Shown: positions 34,336 through 43,344 of the stretch, piece by piece
How the letters are laid out: every line of letters starts with the position of its first letter
Position numbering within the stretch: the first letter of the stretch is position 1
Assembly (NCBI RefSeq): GCF_050389775.1
Contig: NZ_CP177144.1
Span: 1-64,000 of the forward strand
Reading direction: 5' to 3'
DNA from: Marinibacterium sp050389775
GTDB lineage: Bacteria; Pseudomonadota; Alphaproteobacteria; Rhodobacterales; Rhodobacteraceae
Length of the DNA: 64,000 nt
Notes under the pieces: model-generated
Told to the model about the DNA's origin: nothing
The model's input: only the letters and a program-made list of their open reading frames with translations
Database searches by the model: none
Program-made: the position numbers and the translations under genes

Positions 34336-37300
34336 ATGAGCGGAAACTGGGAATTCTGGATCGACCGGGGCGGAACCTTTACCGACATCGTCGCGCGCCG
34401 CCCGGACGGCACCCTGCAGACCCACAAGCTCTTGTCCGAGAACCCGGAACGCTATCGCGATGCCGCCGTCCAGGGCATCCGCGAGCTGATGGACATCGAC
34501 GGCGCCTTTCCCGATGGGGCCATCGGCGCGGTCAAGATGGGCACGACCGTGGCCACCAATGCCCTGCTGGAACGCAAGGGCGCCCGGGTCCTGTTGATGA
34601 TCACCCGGGGCTTTGGCGACCTGCTGCGCATCGGCTACCAGACCCGGCCCGATCTCTTTGCCCTGGATATCCGCCGGCCCGATCTGCTCTATGACCGCGT
34701 GGTCGAGATGGACGAACGGCTGGATGCCGACGGCGGCGTGGTCGTGCCCCTGGACGAGGCCGCCGCCCGGGCCGCCCTGCAACAGGCCCATGACGATGGC
34801 ATCCGCTCGGTCGCCATTGCCGGGCTGCATGGCTATCTCAACCCCGACCACGAGGCCCGCGTGGCCGCCATCGCCCGCGAGATCGGCTTTCCCCAGGTTT
34901 CGGCCAGCCACGAAGTGTCGAAACTGGCCAAGCTGGTCGGCCGGGGCGATACCACGGTGGTCGATGCCTATCTCTCGCCGATCCTGCGCCGCTATGTCGA
35001 CCAGGTCGCCGGGGCGCTTGACCTGGGCCGGGCCTGCGAGCGGCTGCTCTTCATGCAATCCTCGGGCGGGCTGACCGATGCCATGCTGTTCCAGGGCAAG
35101 GATGCCATCCTGTCCGGCCCGGCGGGAGGCATCGTGGGCATGGTGCGCACGGCCGGGGCGATGGGCCACGACCGGCTGATCGGCTTCGACATGGGCGGAA
35201 CCTCGACCGATGTCAGCCATTACGCCGGGGCCTATGAACGGTCGTTCGAAACCGAGGTGGCCGGCGTGCGCATGCGGGCGCCGATGATGGACATCCACAC
35301 CGTGGCCGCCGGCGGCGGCTCGATCTGCCGCTTTGCCGAAGGCCGGTTCCAGGTCGGTCCCGAAAGCGCCGGCGCCGATCCCGGCCCGGCCTGCTATCGC
35401 CGCGGCGGGCCGCTGACGGTCACCGATTGCAACGTCATGCTGGGCAAGCTCAACCCCGACCATTTCCCGGCGGTCTTCGGGCCCGACGGCGACCAGCCGC
35501 TGGACGCGGACGCCGTCCGCGCCGGGTTCGCGGCCCTGGCCGATCAGGTCGCGGCCGAGACCGGCGAACCGCCCCGCAGCCCCGAGGAAATGGCCGAAGG
35601 CTTCCTGCGCATCGCCGTGGACAACATGGCCAACGCGATCAAGAAGATCAGCGTGCAGCGCGGCCATGACGTGACCGGCTACACGCTGCAATGTTTCGGC
35701 GGCGCCGGTGGGCAACATGCCTGCCTGGTGGCCGATGCCCTTGGAATGACAAAGGTTTTCATCCATCCCCATGCCGGTGTTCTGTCGGCCTACGGGATGG
35801 GTCTGGCCGATATCCGCGCCCTGCGCGAGGTCCAGTACGACGCCCCCCTGTCCGACATCGCCGGCGCGACCGCCGCCCGGGATGCCATCGCCGATGATGC
35901 CCAGGCCGAGGTCGCATCGCAGGGCCTGACCGAGATCACCCTTCTGACGCGCGCGCACCTGCGTTACGACGGCTCGCATCAGGCGCTCGCGGTGCCCTTC
36001 GGCTCGCTCGAAGACATGCAGGCCGGCTTTGAATGGGCGCATCGCCAGCGGTTCGGCTTTCACTCGCCCGGCCGCGACATCCTGTTCGAGATGATCAGCG
36101 TCGAGGCCGTGGGCGAAACCGGCGAAGCCCCCCTGACGACGCCGTTCGGAGACGCCGACACCCCCCGCGCCCATGTGCCGATGCACACCCCTGACGGCTG
36201 GACCGAGGCGCCGCTGTTCGACCGGCAGGGGCTGACCCCGCAGGCCCGCATTCCGGGGCCCGCGATCATCACCGAACCCACGGGCACCAATATCGTCGAA
36301 CCCGGCTGGACGGCCCGGCTGGACGACATGGGCAACCTGATCCTGGACCGGACCGAGGCGAAACCCCGCGACCTGGCCGCCGGCACCCGGGCCGATCCGG
36401 TGCTGCTCGAGGTCATGGGCAACCTCTTCATGTCCGTGGCCGACCAGATGGGCGCGACGCTGGCCAATACGTCCTGGTCGGTCAACATCAAGGAACGGCT
36501 GGATTTCTCCTGCGCGATCTTCGACGAACACGGCGACCTGGTGGCCAATGCCCCGCATGTGCCCGTTCACCTGGGCTCGATGTCCGACAGCATCCGCACG
36601 GTGATGCGCGAGAATGCCGGCGACATCCACGACGGCGATGCCTTCATGCTCAACTCGCCCTACAACGGCGGCACCCACCTGCCCGATGTCACCGTGGTCA
36701 CCCCGGTCTTTGCCGGCGGCCGGCCGGTGTTCTGGCTGGGCTCGCGCGGCCACCATGCCGATATCGGCGGGCGTACCCCCGGTTCGGCCCCGCCCGACAG
36801 CGCCCATATCGACGAAGAAGGCGTGCTGATCGACAATGTCCGGCTGGTGTCCCGCGGCACGTTCCAGTCCGAAACGGCCCTCGCCACCCTGGCCTCGGGG
36901 CGCTACCCCGCGCGCAACCCGGCCCACAACCTGGCCGATCTCCAGGCCCAGGTGGCCGCCAACGAGACCGGCCGCCAGGCCTTGCTGGACGTGGTCGGGC
37001 AATACGGGCTGGACACCGTGCGCGCCTACATGGGCCATGTCCAGGACAATGCCGAGGAAAGCGTGCGCCGCGTGCTCAGCAACCTGCCGTCGGGCCGGTT
37101 CAGCTATGCCATGGACATCGGCCAGACCATCGAAGTTGCGGTCACGGTCGATCATGCCGCCCGCGAGGCGGTGATCGATTTCACCGGCACCTCGCCCCAG
37201 CATGCGGGCAATTACAACGCGCCCTTCGCGGTCTGCCGGGCAGTGGTGCTTTATGTCTTCCGCACGCTGGTCGGCCAGTCGATCCCGCTGAACGAAGGCT

Positions 37301-37914
37301 GCCTGAAACCCCTGAAGATCGTGGCGCCCAGGGGCACCTTCCTCAATCCCGACTATCCGGCGGCGGTGATCGCGGGCAATACCGAGGTCAGCCAGGCCGC
37401 CTGCAACGCGCTCTACGGGGCGCTGGGGGTGATCGCCTGCAGCCAGGCCACGATGAACAATTTCATCTGGGGCAACGACACGTTCCAGAATTATGAAACC
37501 ATCGCCGGCGGCACCGGCGCCGGGCCGGGCTTTGCCGGCTGCGACGCGGTGCAGAGCCACATGACCAACACGCGCATGACCGATCCCGAGATCCTGGAAC
37601 GCCGCTTCCCGGTCCGGCTCGAGGAATTCCGCATCGCCCCGGATACCGGCGGCGCAGGCCACTGGCCCGGCGGCAACGGCGCCCTGCGCCGGCTGCGCTT
37701 CCTCGCCCCGGTCACCGTCACCACCCTGTGTTCCCACCGACAGGTCCCGCCCTTCGGCGGCGACGGCGGCGCGCCGGGCCAGGTCGGGCGGAACTGGGCC
37801 GAACTGCCCGACGGCAGCCGCCGCCCCCTGGCCGGCAACGACGAGATCGACCTGCCCGCCGGCGGTGTCTTTGGCATGGTCACGCCCGGGGGCGGCGGCT
37901 GGGGCGCGGCCTGA
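34336..37914 (+). CDS. 5-oxoprolinase (fused hydantoinase A/B type)
   Basis: The 1192-residue protein fuses HyuA-like and HyuB-like halves, as in eukaryotic OPLAH. The N-terminal half (about 1-680) has WIDRGGTFTDIVARRPDG, KMGTTVATNALLERKG, DMGGTSTDVSHY and TVAAGGGSICRF of the ASKHA fold. The C-terminal half (about 690-1190) has DQMGATLANTSWSVNIKERLDFSCAIFD, HVPVHLGSMSDS, FMLNSPYNGGTHLPDVTVVTPVF and GNTEVSQ. It should hydrolyse 5-oxoproline to glutamate with ATP, salvaging a glutathione by-product. AGGGGG precedes the ATG. It is divergent from mutL. Confidence 0.9.
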   Translation: MSGNWEFWIDRGGTFTDIVARRPDGTLQTHKLLSENPERYRDAAVQGIRELMDIDGAFPDGAIGAVKMGTTVATNALLERKGARVLLMITRGFGDLLRIGYQTRPDLFALDIRRPDLLYDRVVEMDERLDADGGVVVPLDEAAARAALQQAHDDGIRSVAIAGLHGYLNPDHEARVAAIAREIGFPQVSASHEVSKLAKLVGRGDTTVVDAYLSPILRRYVDQVAGALDLGRACERLLFMQSSGGLTDAMLFQGKDAILSGPAGGIVGMVRTAGAMGHDRLIGFDMGGTSTDVSHYAGAYERSFETEVAGVRMRAPMMDIHTVAAGGGSICRFAEGRFQVGPESAGADPGPACYRRGGPLTVTDCNVMLGKLNPDHFPAVFGPDGDQPLDADAVRAGFAALADQVAAETGEPPRSPEEMAEGFLRIAVDNMANAIKKISVQRGHDVTGYTLQCFGGAGGQHACLVADALGMTKVFIHPHAGVLSAYGMGLADIRALREVQYDAPLSDIAGATAARDAIADDAQAEVASQGLTEITLLTRAHLRYDGSHQALAVPFGSLEDMQAGFEWAHRQRFGFHSPGRDILFEMISVEAVGETGEAPLTTPFGDADTPRAHVPMHTPDGWTEAPLFDRQGLTPQARIPGPAIITEPTGTNIVEPGWTARLDDMGNLILDRTEAKPRDLAAGTRADPVLLEVMGNLFMSVADQMGATLANTSWSVNIKERLDFSCAIFDEHGDLVANAPHVPVHLGSMSDSIRTVMRENAGDIHDGDAFMLNSPYNGGTHLPDVTVVTPVFAGGRPVFWLGSRGHHADIGGRTPGSAPPDSAHIDEEGVLIDNVRLVSRGTFQSETALATLASGRYPARNPAHNLADLQAQVAANETGRQALLDVVGQYGLDTVRAYMGHVQDNAEESVRRVLSNLPSGRFSYAMDIGQTIEVAVTVDHAAREAVIDFTGTSPQHAGNYNAPFAVCRAVVLYVFRTLVGQSIPLNEGCLKPLKIVAPRGTFLNPDYPAAVIAGNTEVSQAACNALYGALGVIACSQATMNNFIWGNDTFQNYETIAGGTGAGPGFAGCDAVQSHMTNTRMTDPEILERRFPVRLEEFRIAPDTGGAGHWPGGNGALRRLRFLAPVTVTTLCSHRQVPPFGGDGGAPGQVGRNWAELPDGSRRPLAGNDEIDLPAGGVFGMVTPGGGGWGAA

Positions 37915-37947
37915 CACCACCGTCGCGCCGGCTGCACCGGACCAACA

Positions 37948-38012
37948 GGATATTTGGAAAGAGAAAGAAGCAGCAGGGCGCGCTTGCTGCTTCTTTCTCT
38001 TCTTAAATATCC
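37948..38012. repeat. Palindromic intergenic element (palindrome copy 3)
   Basis: GAGAAAGAAGCAGCA (37961-37975) pairs perfectly with TGCTGCTTCTTTCTC (37985-37999) around a nine-base loop. Further out GGATATTT (37948-37955) pairs with AAATATCC (38005-38012), separated from the core by a three-base internal mismatch (GGA against TCT). It follows the oxoprolinase stop by 33 bases and precedes deoC on the same strand, so it may separate the two transcripts. Its sequence matches the copy at 30838 with the arms exchanged. Confidence 0.68.
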
Positions 38013-38123
38013 GGCCGTTCGCCGGCCAGGGGCGCCGTCCCCTCCGTTGCGTCGCCACCCTTGCCACGCGCCCGGCCCCATGCGACCGTCCGGCGCGACA
38101 CGCCCGATGGAAAGGCCAAGCCC

Positions 38124-39119
38124 ATGACGACCCAACCGGCCGCGGCGCAATTGCCGCAGGTAACCCAGGCCGCCCACGTGGCGCGCAACCCGGGGATGGA
38201 GCTCGATCTCGACTGGGTCCGGGCGGTGCAGGCCAATACCTCGGCCATCGAACGCCGGGCGGCCACCCTGCCAGGGCGGCGATCGGTCAAGAAAGACCAC
38301 CAGGCCGCCTGGCTGCTGCGCGCGATCACCTGCATCGACCTGACCACCCTGGCCGGCGACGACACCGCCGGGCGGGTGCGCCGGCTCTGCGCCAAGGCCC
38401 GCCAGCCGGTGCGGGCCGACCTGCTTGCCGCGATGGGCATGCCCCCGATCACCGTCGGCGCCGTCTGTGTCTACCACGACATGATCGCTCCGGCCGTCGC
38501 CGCGCTGGACGAGACAGGCATCCCGGTGGCCGCGGTCAGCACCGGCTTTCCCGCCGGCCTGTCGCCCTTTCGCCTGCGGATCGAGGAAATCGTCGAAAGC
38601 GTCGCTGCCGGGGCCGCCGAGATCGACATCGTCATTTCCCGCCGCCACGTGCTGACCGGCAACTGGCAGGCGCTCTACGACGAGATGCGCCTCTTCCGCG
38701 AGGCCTGTGGCGAGGCCCATGTCAAGGCGATCCTGGCCACCGGCGAGCTGGGCACGCTGCGCAATGTCGCCCGGGCCTCGCTAGTCTGCATGATGGCCGG
38801 GGCCGATTTCATCAAGACCTCGACCGGCAAGGAAGGCGTCAATGCCACCCTGCCCGTTTCGCTGGTCATGCTGCGCGCGATCCGGGCCTATCACGCCCGC
38901 ACCGGCCACATGGTCGGCTACAAGCCCGCCGGCGGGATTTCAAAGGCCAAGGACGCCCTGGTCTACCAGGCCCTGATGAAGGAAGAACTGGGCGATCGCT
39001 GGCTGCACAACGACCTCTTCCGCTTTGGCGCCTCGTCGCTGCTGGGCGATATCGAGCGCCAGCTCGAACATCACGTGACCGGCGCCTATTCGGCCGGGTG
39101 GCGCCATGCGCTGGCGTGA
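38124..39119 (+). CDS. deoC: Deoxyribose-phosphate aldolase
   Basis: The 331-residue class I aldolase splits 2-deoxyribose-5-phosphate into acetaldehyde and glyceraldehyde-3-phosphate. The Schiff-base lysine is K231 in ADFIKTSTGK and the partner lysine K267 is in VGYKPAGGIS. The EIDIVISRRHVLTG aspartate is also present. Its size is that of the longer DeoC group, with about 60 extra N-terminal residues. GGAAAGG lies about nine bases before the ATG. Its end overlaps the next small gene, and the downstream aldehyde dehydrogenase could oxidise the acetaldehyde produced. Confidence 0.95.
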   Translation: MTTQPAAAQLPQVTQAAHVARNPGMELDLDWVRAVQANTSAIERRAATLPGRRSVKKDHQAAWLLRAITCIDLTTLAGDDTAGRVRRLCAKARQPVRADLLAAMGMPPITVGAVCVYHDMIAPAVAALDETGIPVAAVSTGFPAGLSPFRLRIEEIVESVAAGAAEIDIVISRRHVLTGNWQALYDEMRLFREACGEAHVKAILATGELGTLRNVARASLVCMMAGADFIKTSTGKEGVNATLPVSLVMLRAIRAYHARTGHMVGYKPAGGISKAKDALVYQALMKEELGDRWLHNDLFRFGASSLLGDIERQLEHHVTGAYSAGWRHALA

Positions 39120-39474
39120 CGCGATGATGGCCGCCCTGGCCCTGACCACGCTCGCCACCGGCGCCTTGGCCGGGCGCGACTATGCCTGCGGGCCCTGGCA
39201 GCCCGGCGGTGTGGCCCCCGCGCTGGACGCGATCAACATCATGAAAAGCATGGCCATTCTGACCAGCAACGGGCGCGATGACACCATCCGCATGGCCCGC
39301 GGCCAGCTCGACCTGCGGATCTATCCCGACGACACCGGGCTCTACATCGTGCATGGCACCCCGGTCGCAACCGACAACGGCCCGGCCTTCGGGCCCCGGA
39401 TCCGCGTGCAGCGCCTGATCCACGATCCCCTGCAGCCGCAAATTCTGCAGACCGAATGCGAGGCGGTCAAATGA
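39106..39474 (+). CDS. Small secreted protein of unknown function in the deoC operon
   Basis: The 122-residue product begins with a signal-peptide-like stretch (MRWRDAMMAALALTTLATGALAG), then a mature domain with DAINIMKSMAILTSNGRDDTIRMARGQLDLRIYPDDTGLYIVHG and two cysteines (YACGP, QTECEAVK) that could form a disulfide. I do not recognise a family. It overlaps deoC by 14 bases and its stop overlaps the ALDH start as ATGA, so it is translated as part of this operon. ATG codons at 39106 and 39124 are both possible. Why a probable periplasmic protein sits between two cytosolic enzymes is unclear. Confidence 0.7.
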   Translation: MRWRDAMMAALALTTLATGALAGRDYACGPWQPGGVAPALDAINIMKSMAILTSNGRDDTIRMARGQLDLRIYPDDTGLYIVHGTPVATDNGPAFGPRIRVQRLIHDPLQPQILQTECEAVK

Positions 39475-41801
39475 GCATCAAGGACATCTTCGACACCATG
39501 GAATACGGCCCTGCCCCCGAAAGCGCCGCCGATGCGCTGGCCTGGATCGTCGACCAGGGCGGGCGCTTTGGCCTGTTCATCGACGGGGCCTTCACCGCCC
39601 CGGGCGAGACCTTTGACACCTGCAATCCGGCAACTGGCGAGGTCCTGGCCGAGATCACCCAGGCCGGCCCGGAGGACGTGGCCGCCGCCGTGGCCGCTGC
39701 CCGGGCGGCCCAGCCCGGCTGGCAGGCGCTTGGCGGTCATGGCCGGGCCCGGGTGCTCTATGCCCTGGCCCGCCTGCTGCAGAAACACGCCCGGCTCTTT
39801 GCCGTGCTGGAAACGCTGGACAACGGCAAGCCCGTCCGCGAATCCCGCGACATCGACATCCCCCTGGCCCAGCGGCATTTCTACTACCATGCCGGCCAGG
39901 CCGAGCTGATGGACGACACCATGCCCGGCCGCGTGCCCCTGGGCGTCTGCGGCCAGATCGTGCCCTGGAACTTCCCCCTGCTCATGCTGGCCTGGAAAAT
40001 CGCCCCGGCCCTGGCCATGGGCAACACGGTGGTGCTGAAACCCGCCGAATGGACCTCGCTGACGGCCCTGTTGTTCGCCGACATCTGCGCCCAGGCCGGC
40101 GTGCCCCGGGGCGTGGTCAACATCGTCACCGGCGACGGTGCGGTGGGCGAGATGATCGTGGCCGCCGATGTCGACAAGATCGCCTTTACCGGCTCGACCG
40201 AGGTCGGCCGGCGCATCCGCGAGGCCACCGCCGGGACGGGCAAGGCCCTGACGCTCGAATTGGGCGGCAAGTCGCCCTACATCATTTTCGACGATGCCGA
40301 TATCGACAGCGCCATCGAAGGGCTGGTCGACGCGATCTGGTTCAACCAGGGCCAGGTCTGCTGTGCCGGCTCGCGGCTGCTGGTGCAGGAAGGCATCGCC
40401 GAGGACGTCATCGCCCGGCTCAAGACCCGCATGGCCGGGCTGCGCATCGGCAACCCGCTGGACAAGTCGATCGACATCGGCGCCATGGTCGACCCGGCCC
40501 AGGTCGCCCGGGTCCGCCAGATGGTCGCGGCCAGCGCGGGCGAGATCTTCGAAGCCGGCCAGCTGCCCGAGACGGGCAGTTTCTGCCGGCCGGCCCTGAT
40601 CACCGGGCTGGAACCCGCCGACCCGCTGATGCAGGACGAGATCTTCGGCCCGGTGCTGGTGTCGACCACCTTCCGCACCCCGGCCGAGGCCGTGGCCCTG
40701 GCCAACAACACGCGCTACGGGCTGGCTGCGTCGGTCTGGACGGAAAACGTCAACCTGGCCTTCGACATCGCCCCCCGCCTGCAGGCCGGGGTGGTCTGGA
40801 TCAATGCCACCAACCTCTTTGATGCGGCCGCGCCCTTCGGCGGGCTGCGCGAAAGCGGCTTCGGCCGCGAAGGCGGGCCCGAAGGGCTGATGGCCTATAC
40901 CCGCCCGGCCGCCACCGCGCCGGCCCTTGCGCCCATTGCGTCCGTCGAAGGCCCGGGCGATCCGGTCCTGCCGATCGACCGCACGGCGAAACTCTATGTC
41001 GGGGGCAAGCAGGCTCGGCCCGACGGCGGCTATTCCCGGCCCGTCACCGGGGCCGATGGCGCCGCCCTGGGCCACATGTCGCTGGCCAATCGCAAGGATG
41101 TGCGCAACGCCGTCGAGGCCGCCCGGGGCGCCGCCGGCTGGGCCGGAACGACGGGCCACCTGCGGGCCCAGATCCTCTACTTCATCGCCGAGAACCTCTC
41201 GGCCCGGGCCGGTGAATTTGCCGCCCGACTCGATGCCATGTCCGGGGGCAGCGGCGGGGCCGACGAGGTCGACGCCACGATCGGCCGGCTCTTCACCTAT
41301 GCCGCCTGGGCCGACAAGTACGACGGCGCGGCCCGCTCGGTGCCGATCCGCGGCACGGCCCTGGCCATGCGCCGGCCGGTCGGCGTGATCGGCGCGCTCT
41401 GCCCCGAGGAAACCCCGCTGCTGGGCCTTGTCTCGGCCATGGCCCCGGCCCTGGCCATGGGCAACCGGGTCGTGCTGGTGGCCGCCGAACAGGCGCCCCT
41501 GGCGGCCACGGATTTCTACCAGGTGCTGGACACGTCCGACGTGCCGGGCGGGGTGGTCAACATCCTGACCGGCAGCCATGCCGAGCTCGCCCCGGTGCTG
41601 GCCAGCCATCTCGATGTCGATGCCGTCTGGAGCTTCTCGGCCGCGCCGGTCTCGGAGGCCATCGAACGCGCGTCCGCCGGCAACCTCAAGCGCAGCTGGG
41701 TCAACCATGGCCGCGGCCGCGACTGGCTGCGTGCCGATGCGCCGACCTTCCTCGCGGAAGCCACCGAAACCCAGTCGATCTGGATCCCCTGGGGCGAGTA
41801 G
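39471..41801 (+). CDS. Two-domain aldehyde dehydrogenase (ALDH16-like)
   Basis: The 776-residue protein contains two ALDH folds. The N-terminal domain (about 1-485) has VPWNFPLLMLAWKIAPALAMGNTVVLKPAEWTSLTA, the general base E263 in LELGGKSP and catalytic C297 in FNQGQVCCAGSR. The C-terminal domain (about 500-776) repeats the fold (VGVIGALCPEETPLLGLVSAMAPALAMGNRVVLVAAE) but ends early and lacks the catalytic Cys motif. This is the layout of bacterial ALDH16, in which only the first domain is active. Beside deoC it probably oxidises acetaldehyde or another short aldehyde. Coupled to the upstream gene by ATGA. Confidence 0.9.
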   Translation: MSIKDIFDTMEYGPAPESAADALAWIVDQGGRFGLFIDGAFTAPGETFDTCNPATGEVLAEITQAGPEDVAAAVAAARAAQPGWQALGGHGRARVLYALARLLQKHARLFAVLETLDNGKPVRESRDIDIPLAQRHFYYHAGQAELMDDTMPGRVPLGVCGQIVPWNFPLLMLAWKIAPALAMGNTVVLKPAEWTSLTALLFADICAQAGVPRGVVNIVTGDGAVGEMIVAADVDKIAFTGSTEVGRRIREATAGTGKALTLELGGKSPYIIFDDADIDSAIEGLVDAIWFNQGQVCCAGSRLLVQEGIAEDVIARLKTRMAGLRIGNPLDKSIDIGAMVDPAQVARVRQMVAASAGEIFEAGQLPETGSFCRPALITGLEPADPLMQDEIFGPVLVSTTFRTPAEAVALANNTRYGLAASVWTENVNLAFDIAPRLQAGVVWINATNLFDAAAPFGGLRESGFGREGGPEGLMAYTRPAATAPALAPIASVEGPGDPVLPIDRTAKLYVGGKQARPDGGYSRPVTGADGAALGHMSLANRKDVRNAVEAARGAAGWAGTTGHLRAQILYFIAENLSARAGEFAARLDAMSGGSGGADEVDATIGRLFTYAAWADKYDGAARSVPIRGTALAMRRPVGVIGALCPEETPLLGLVSAMAPALAMGNRVVLVAAEQAPLAATDFYQVLDTSDVPGGVVNILTGSHAELAPVLASHLDVDAVWSFSAAPVSEAIERASAGNLKRSWVNHGRGRDWLRADAPTFLAEATETQSIWIPWGE

Positions 41802-41898
41802 CGGCACGAACATCCCGCGCCCCCGCCCGGGACCCCATGCACCGTCCCACGCCAGGCTACCGGGCGCGCCCTTCACCGGATCAGCGCCCCGGCCCTGT

Positions 41899-42016
41899 CT
41901 TCTTCTTGGTGAAAGTACCTCCGGCCGCAGGCCGCCGCGCCTTCAGGCGCGGTTGCGCCGCCTCCGGCGGCGCCCGGTGCCCGGGCAGGCGCGCTCCGCG
42001 CGCCTGCCCCGGGCAC
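41899..42016. repeat. Hairpin ladder between convergent genes (repeat-family element 4)
   Basis: After CTTCTTCTTGGT (41899-41910, shared with the copy-1 palindrome) four hairpins stand back to back: CGGCC/GGCCG (41922-41934), CCGCGCC/GGCGCGG (41935-41952), GCGCCGCC/GGCGGCGC (41955-41973), and an 18-bp stem with one bulge, 41977-41994 with 41998-42016. The last ends five bases from the M16 stop codon. It fills the gap between the ALDH (+) and M16 peptidase (-) genes and probably stops or protects both transcripts. Confidence 0.65.
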
Positions 42017-42021
42017 ACCCC

Positions 42022-43344
42022 TCAATTGGTGTCCGCGTCCAGCCCTTCGGGGGCGCCGACCACGGTGAACTGCAGATCCTCGGGCCGGAACAGCTCGGCC
42101 GCGACACGGTTCACATCCTCCAGCGTCACCGCATCGACCTTGTCGTTGCGCGTGGCGATGTAGTCGATGGGCAGGCCTTGCATCTGCATGCCCACCAGGA
42201 TGCCCGCGATCCGCGCATTGCCCTTGAACCGCAGCGGATAGGCCCCGGTCAGATAGGTCTTGGCCGCATCCAGCTCCTCCTGGGTCACGCCCTCTTCGGC
42301 CATCCGCGCCCATTCGTCGCCGATCACCCCGATCGCCGCGCCGATCCGGTCGTTGGCCGAGGCCACCCGCCCGACCATCACCGCCGCCAGGTCCTTGGGC
42401 GCCAGGTAGGAATAGACCCCGTAGGTCAGCCCGCGCTTGACCCGCACCTCCTGCATCAGCCGGCTTTCCCCCGACCCGCCCAGGATGTGCATCGCGATCA
42501 TCGCCGCAAAGAAATCGGGATCGTCGCGCTCGATCCCCGGCTGACCGAACAGCGCCACCGATTGCGGCGTCTGGAACGGGATCACCGTCGTGCCGCCCTC
42601 GACATGCAACTCGGCCGGCCCGGGCATCGGCGCGCCCGTCTCGGGCAGATCGGCCAGCAGCTCGTCGACGATCGCGCCCAGCTCTTGCGGCGTGATGTCG
42701 CCCACCGCCCCGACATAGACCCGGTCGCGCGCAAAGACCGCCTCATGGGCCGCCACGATGTCATCGCGGCTGAGCGCCTCGACGCTCTCCAGCGTGCCCT
42801 TGCCCGGCGTGCCGTAGGGATGATCGCCATAGATCTGCGCCGACCAGCCCTTGCCCGCGATATCGTCGGGATCCTTGGCATCCGAGGCCAGCCCGGACAG
42901 CACCTGCCCCCGCACCCGTTCCACCGCATCCTCGTCGAAGCGCGGCGCGGTGATCGCCGCACGCAGCAGCTCAACCGCCTCGGGGCGGTTCTCGCTCAGG
43001 AACCGGGCCGAGATCGACACGTCGTCATCGTTGGAATCAAACTGGTAGGACGCGGCCAGCGCCTCGCGGGCCCGGGCGAATTCGCGGGCATCCATCTCGC
43101 CCGCGCCTTCTTCCAGCAGCCCGGTCATCAGGTAGATCGCCCCGCGGCTGTCCGGCGCATCCAGCGACGTGCCCCCGCGAAAGCGGATTTCCAGCGCCGT
43201 GAAGGGAATCGTGTGATCCTCGACCAGCCAGGCCGTGATGCCCGACGGGCTGGTCACCTCTTCGATGGCCACTTCGGCCCACGCGGCCAGCGCCGTCACC
43301 GAGGTGGCAAGGCCCATCACCAGGGCCAGCGTGAAACGGATCAT
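42022..43344 (-). CDS. M16 peptidase-like protein, non-catalytic subunit
   Basis: The 440-residue exported protein (signal FTLALVMGLATSVTALAAWA) has the M16 two-domain fold. Where the zinc motif HxxEH should be it reads YLMTGLLEEGAG, so it cannot bind zinc. The R/Y pair of the C-terminal half (VRVKRGLTYGVYSYLA) is kept. Two-subunit M16 peptidases use one such inactive partner to close the chamber. It overlaps the active M16 gene as ATGA and is the last gene of the long minus-strand block. Confidence 0.9.
   Translation of the reverse strand: MIRFTLALVMGLATSVTALAAWAEVAIEEVTSPSGITAWLVEDHTIPFTALEIRFRGGTSLDAPDSRGAIYLMTGLLEEGAGEMDAREFARAREALAASYQFDSNDDDVSISARFLSENRPEAVELLRAAITAPRFDEDAVERVRGQVLSGLASDAKDPDDIAGKGWSAQIYGDHPYGTPGKGTLESVEALSRDDIVAAHEAVFARDRVYVGAVGDITPQELGAIVDELLADLPETGAPMPGPAELHVEGGTTVIPFQTPQSVALFGQPGIERDDPDFFAAMIAMHILGGSGESRLMQEVRVKRGLTYGVYSYLAPKDLAAVMVGRVASANDRIGAAIGVIGDEWARMAEEGVTQEELDAAKTYLTGAYPLRFKGNARIAGILVGMQMQGLPIDYIATRNDKVDAVTLEDVNRVAAELFRPEDLQFTVVGAPEGLDADTN

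Noticed and set aside
34318..38067. Minus-strand open frame of about 1249 codons opposite the oxoprolinase gene
   Set aside because: Same shadow effect. It runs through the palindrome at 37948 and into the deoC leader, and its product is His/Gly/Arg-rich without motifs.
41899..42016. CRISPR-like array
   Set aside because: The stems differ from each other and there are no equal-length direct repeats with spacers. It is a hairpin ladder, not a CRISPR.
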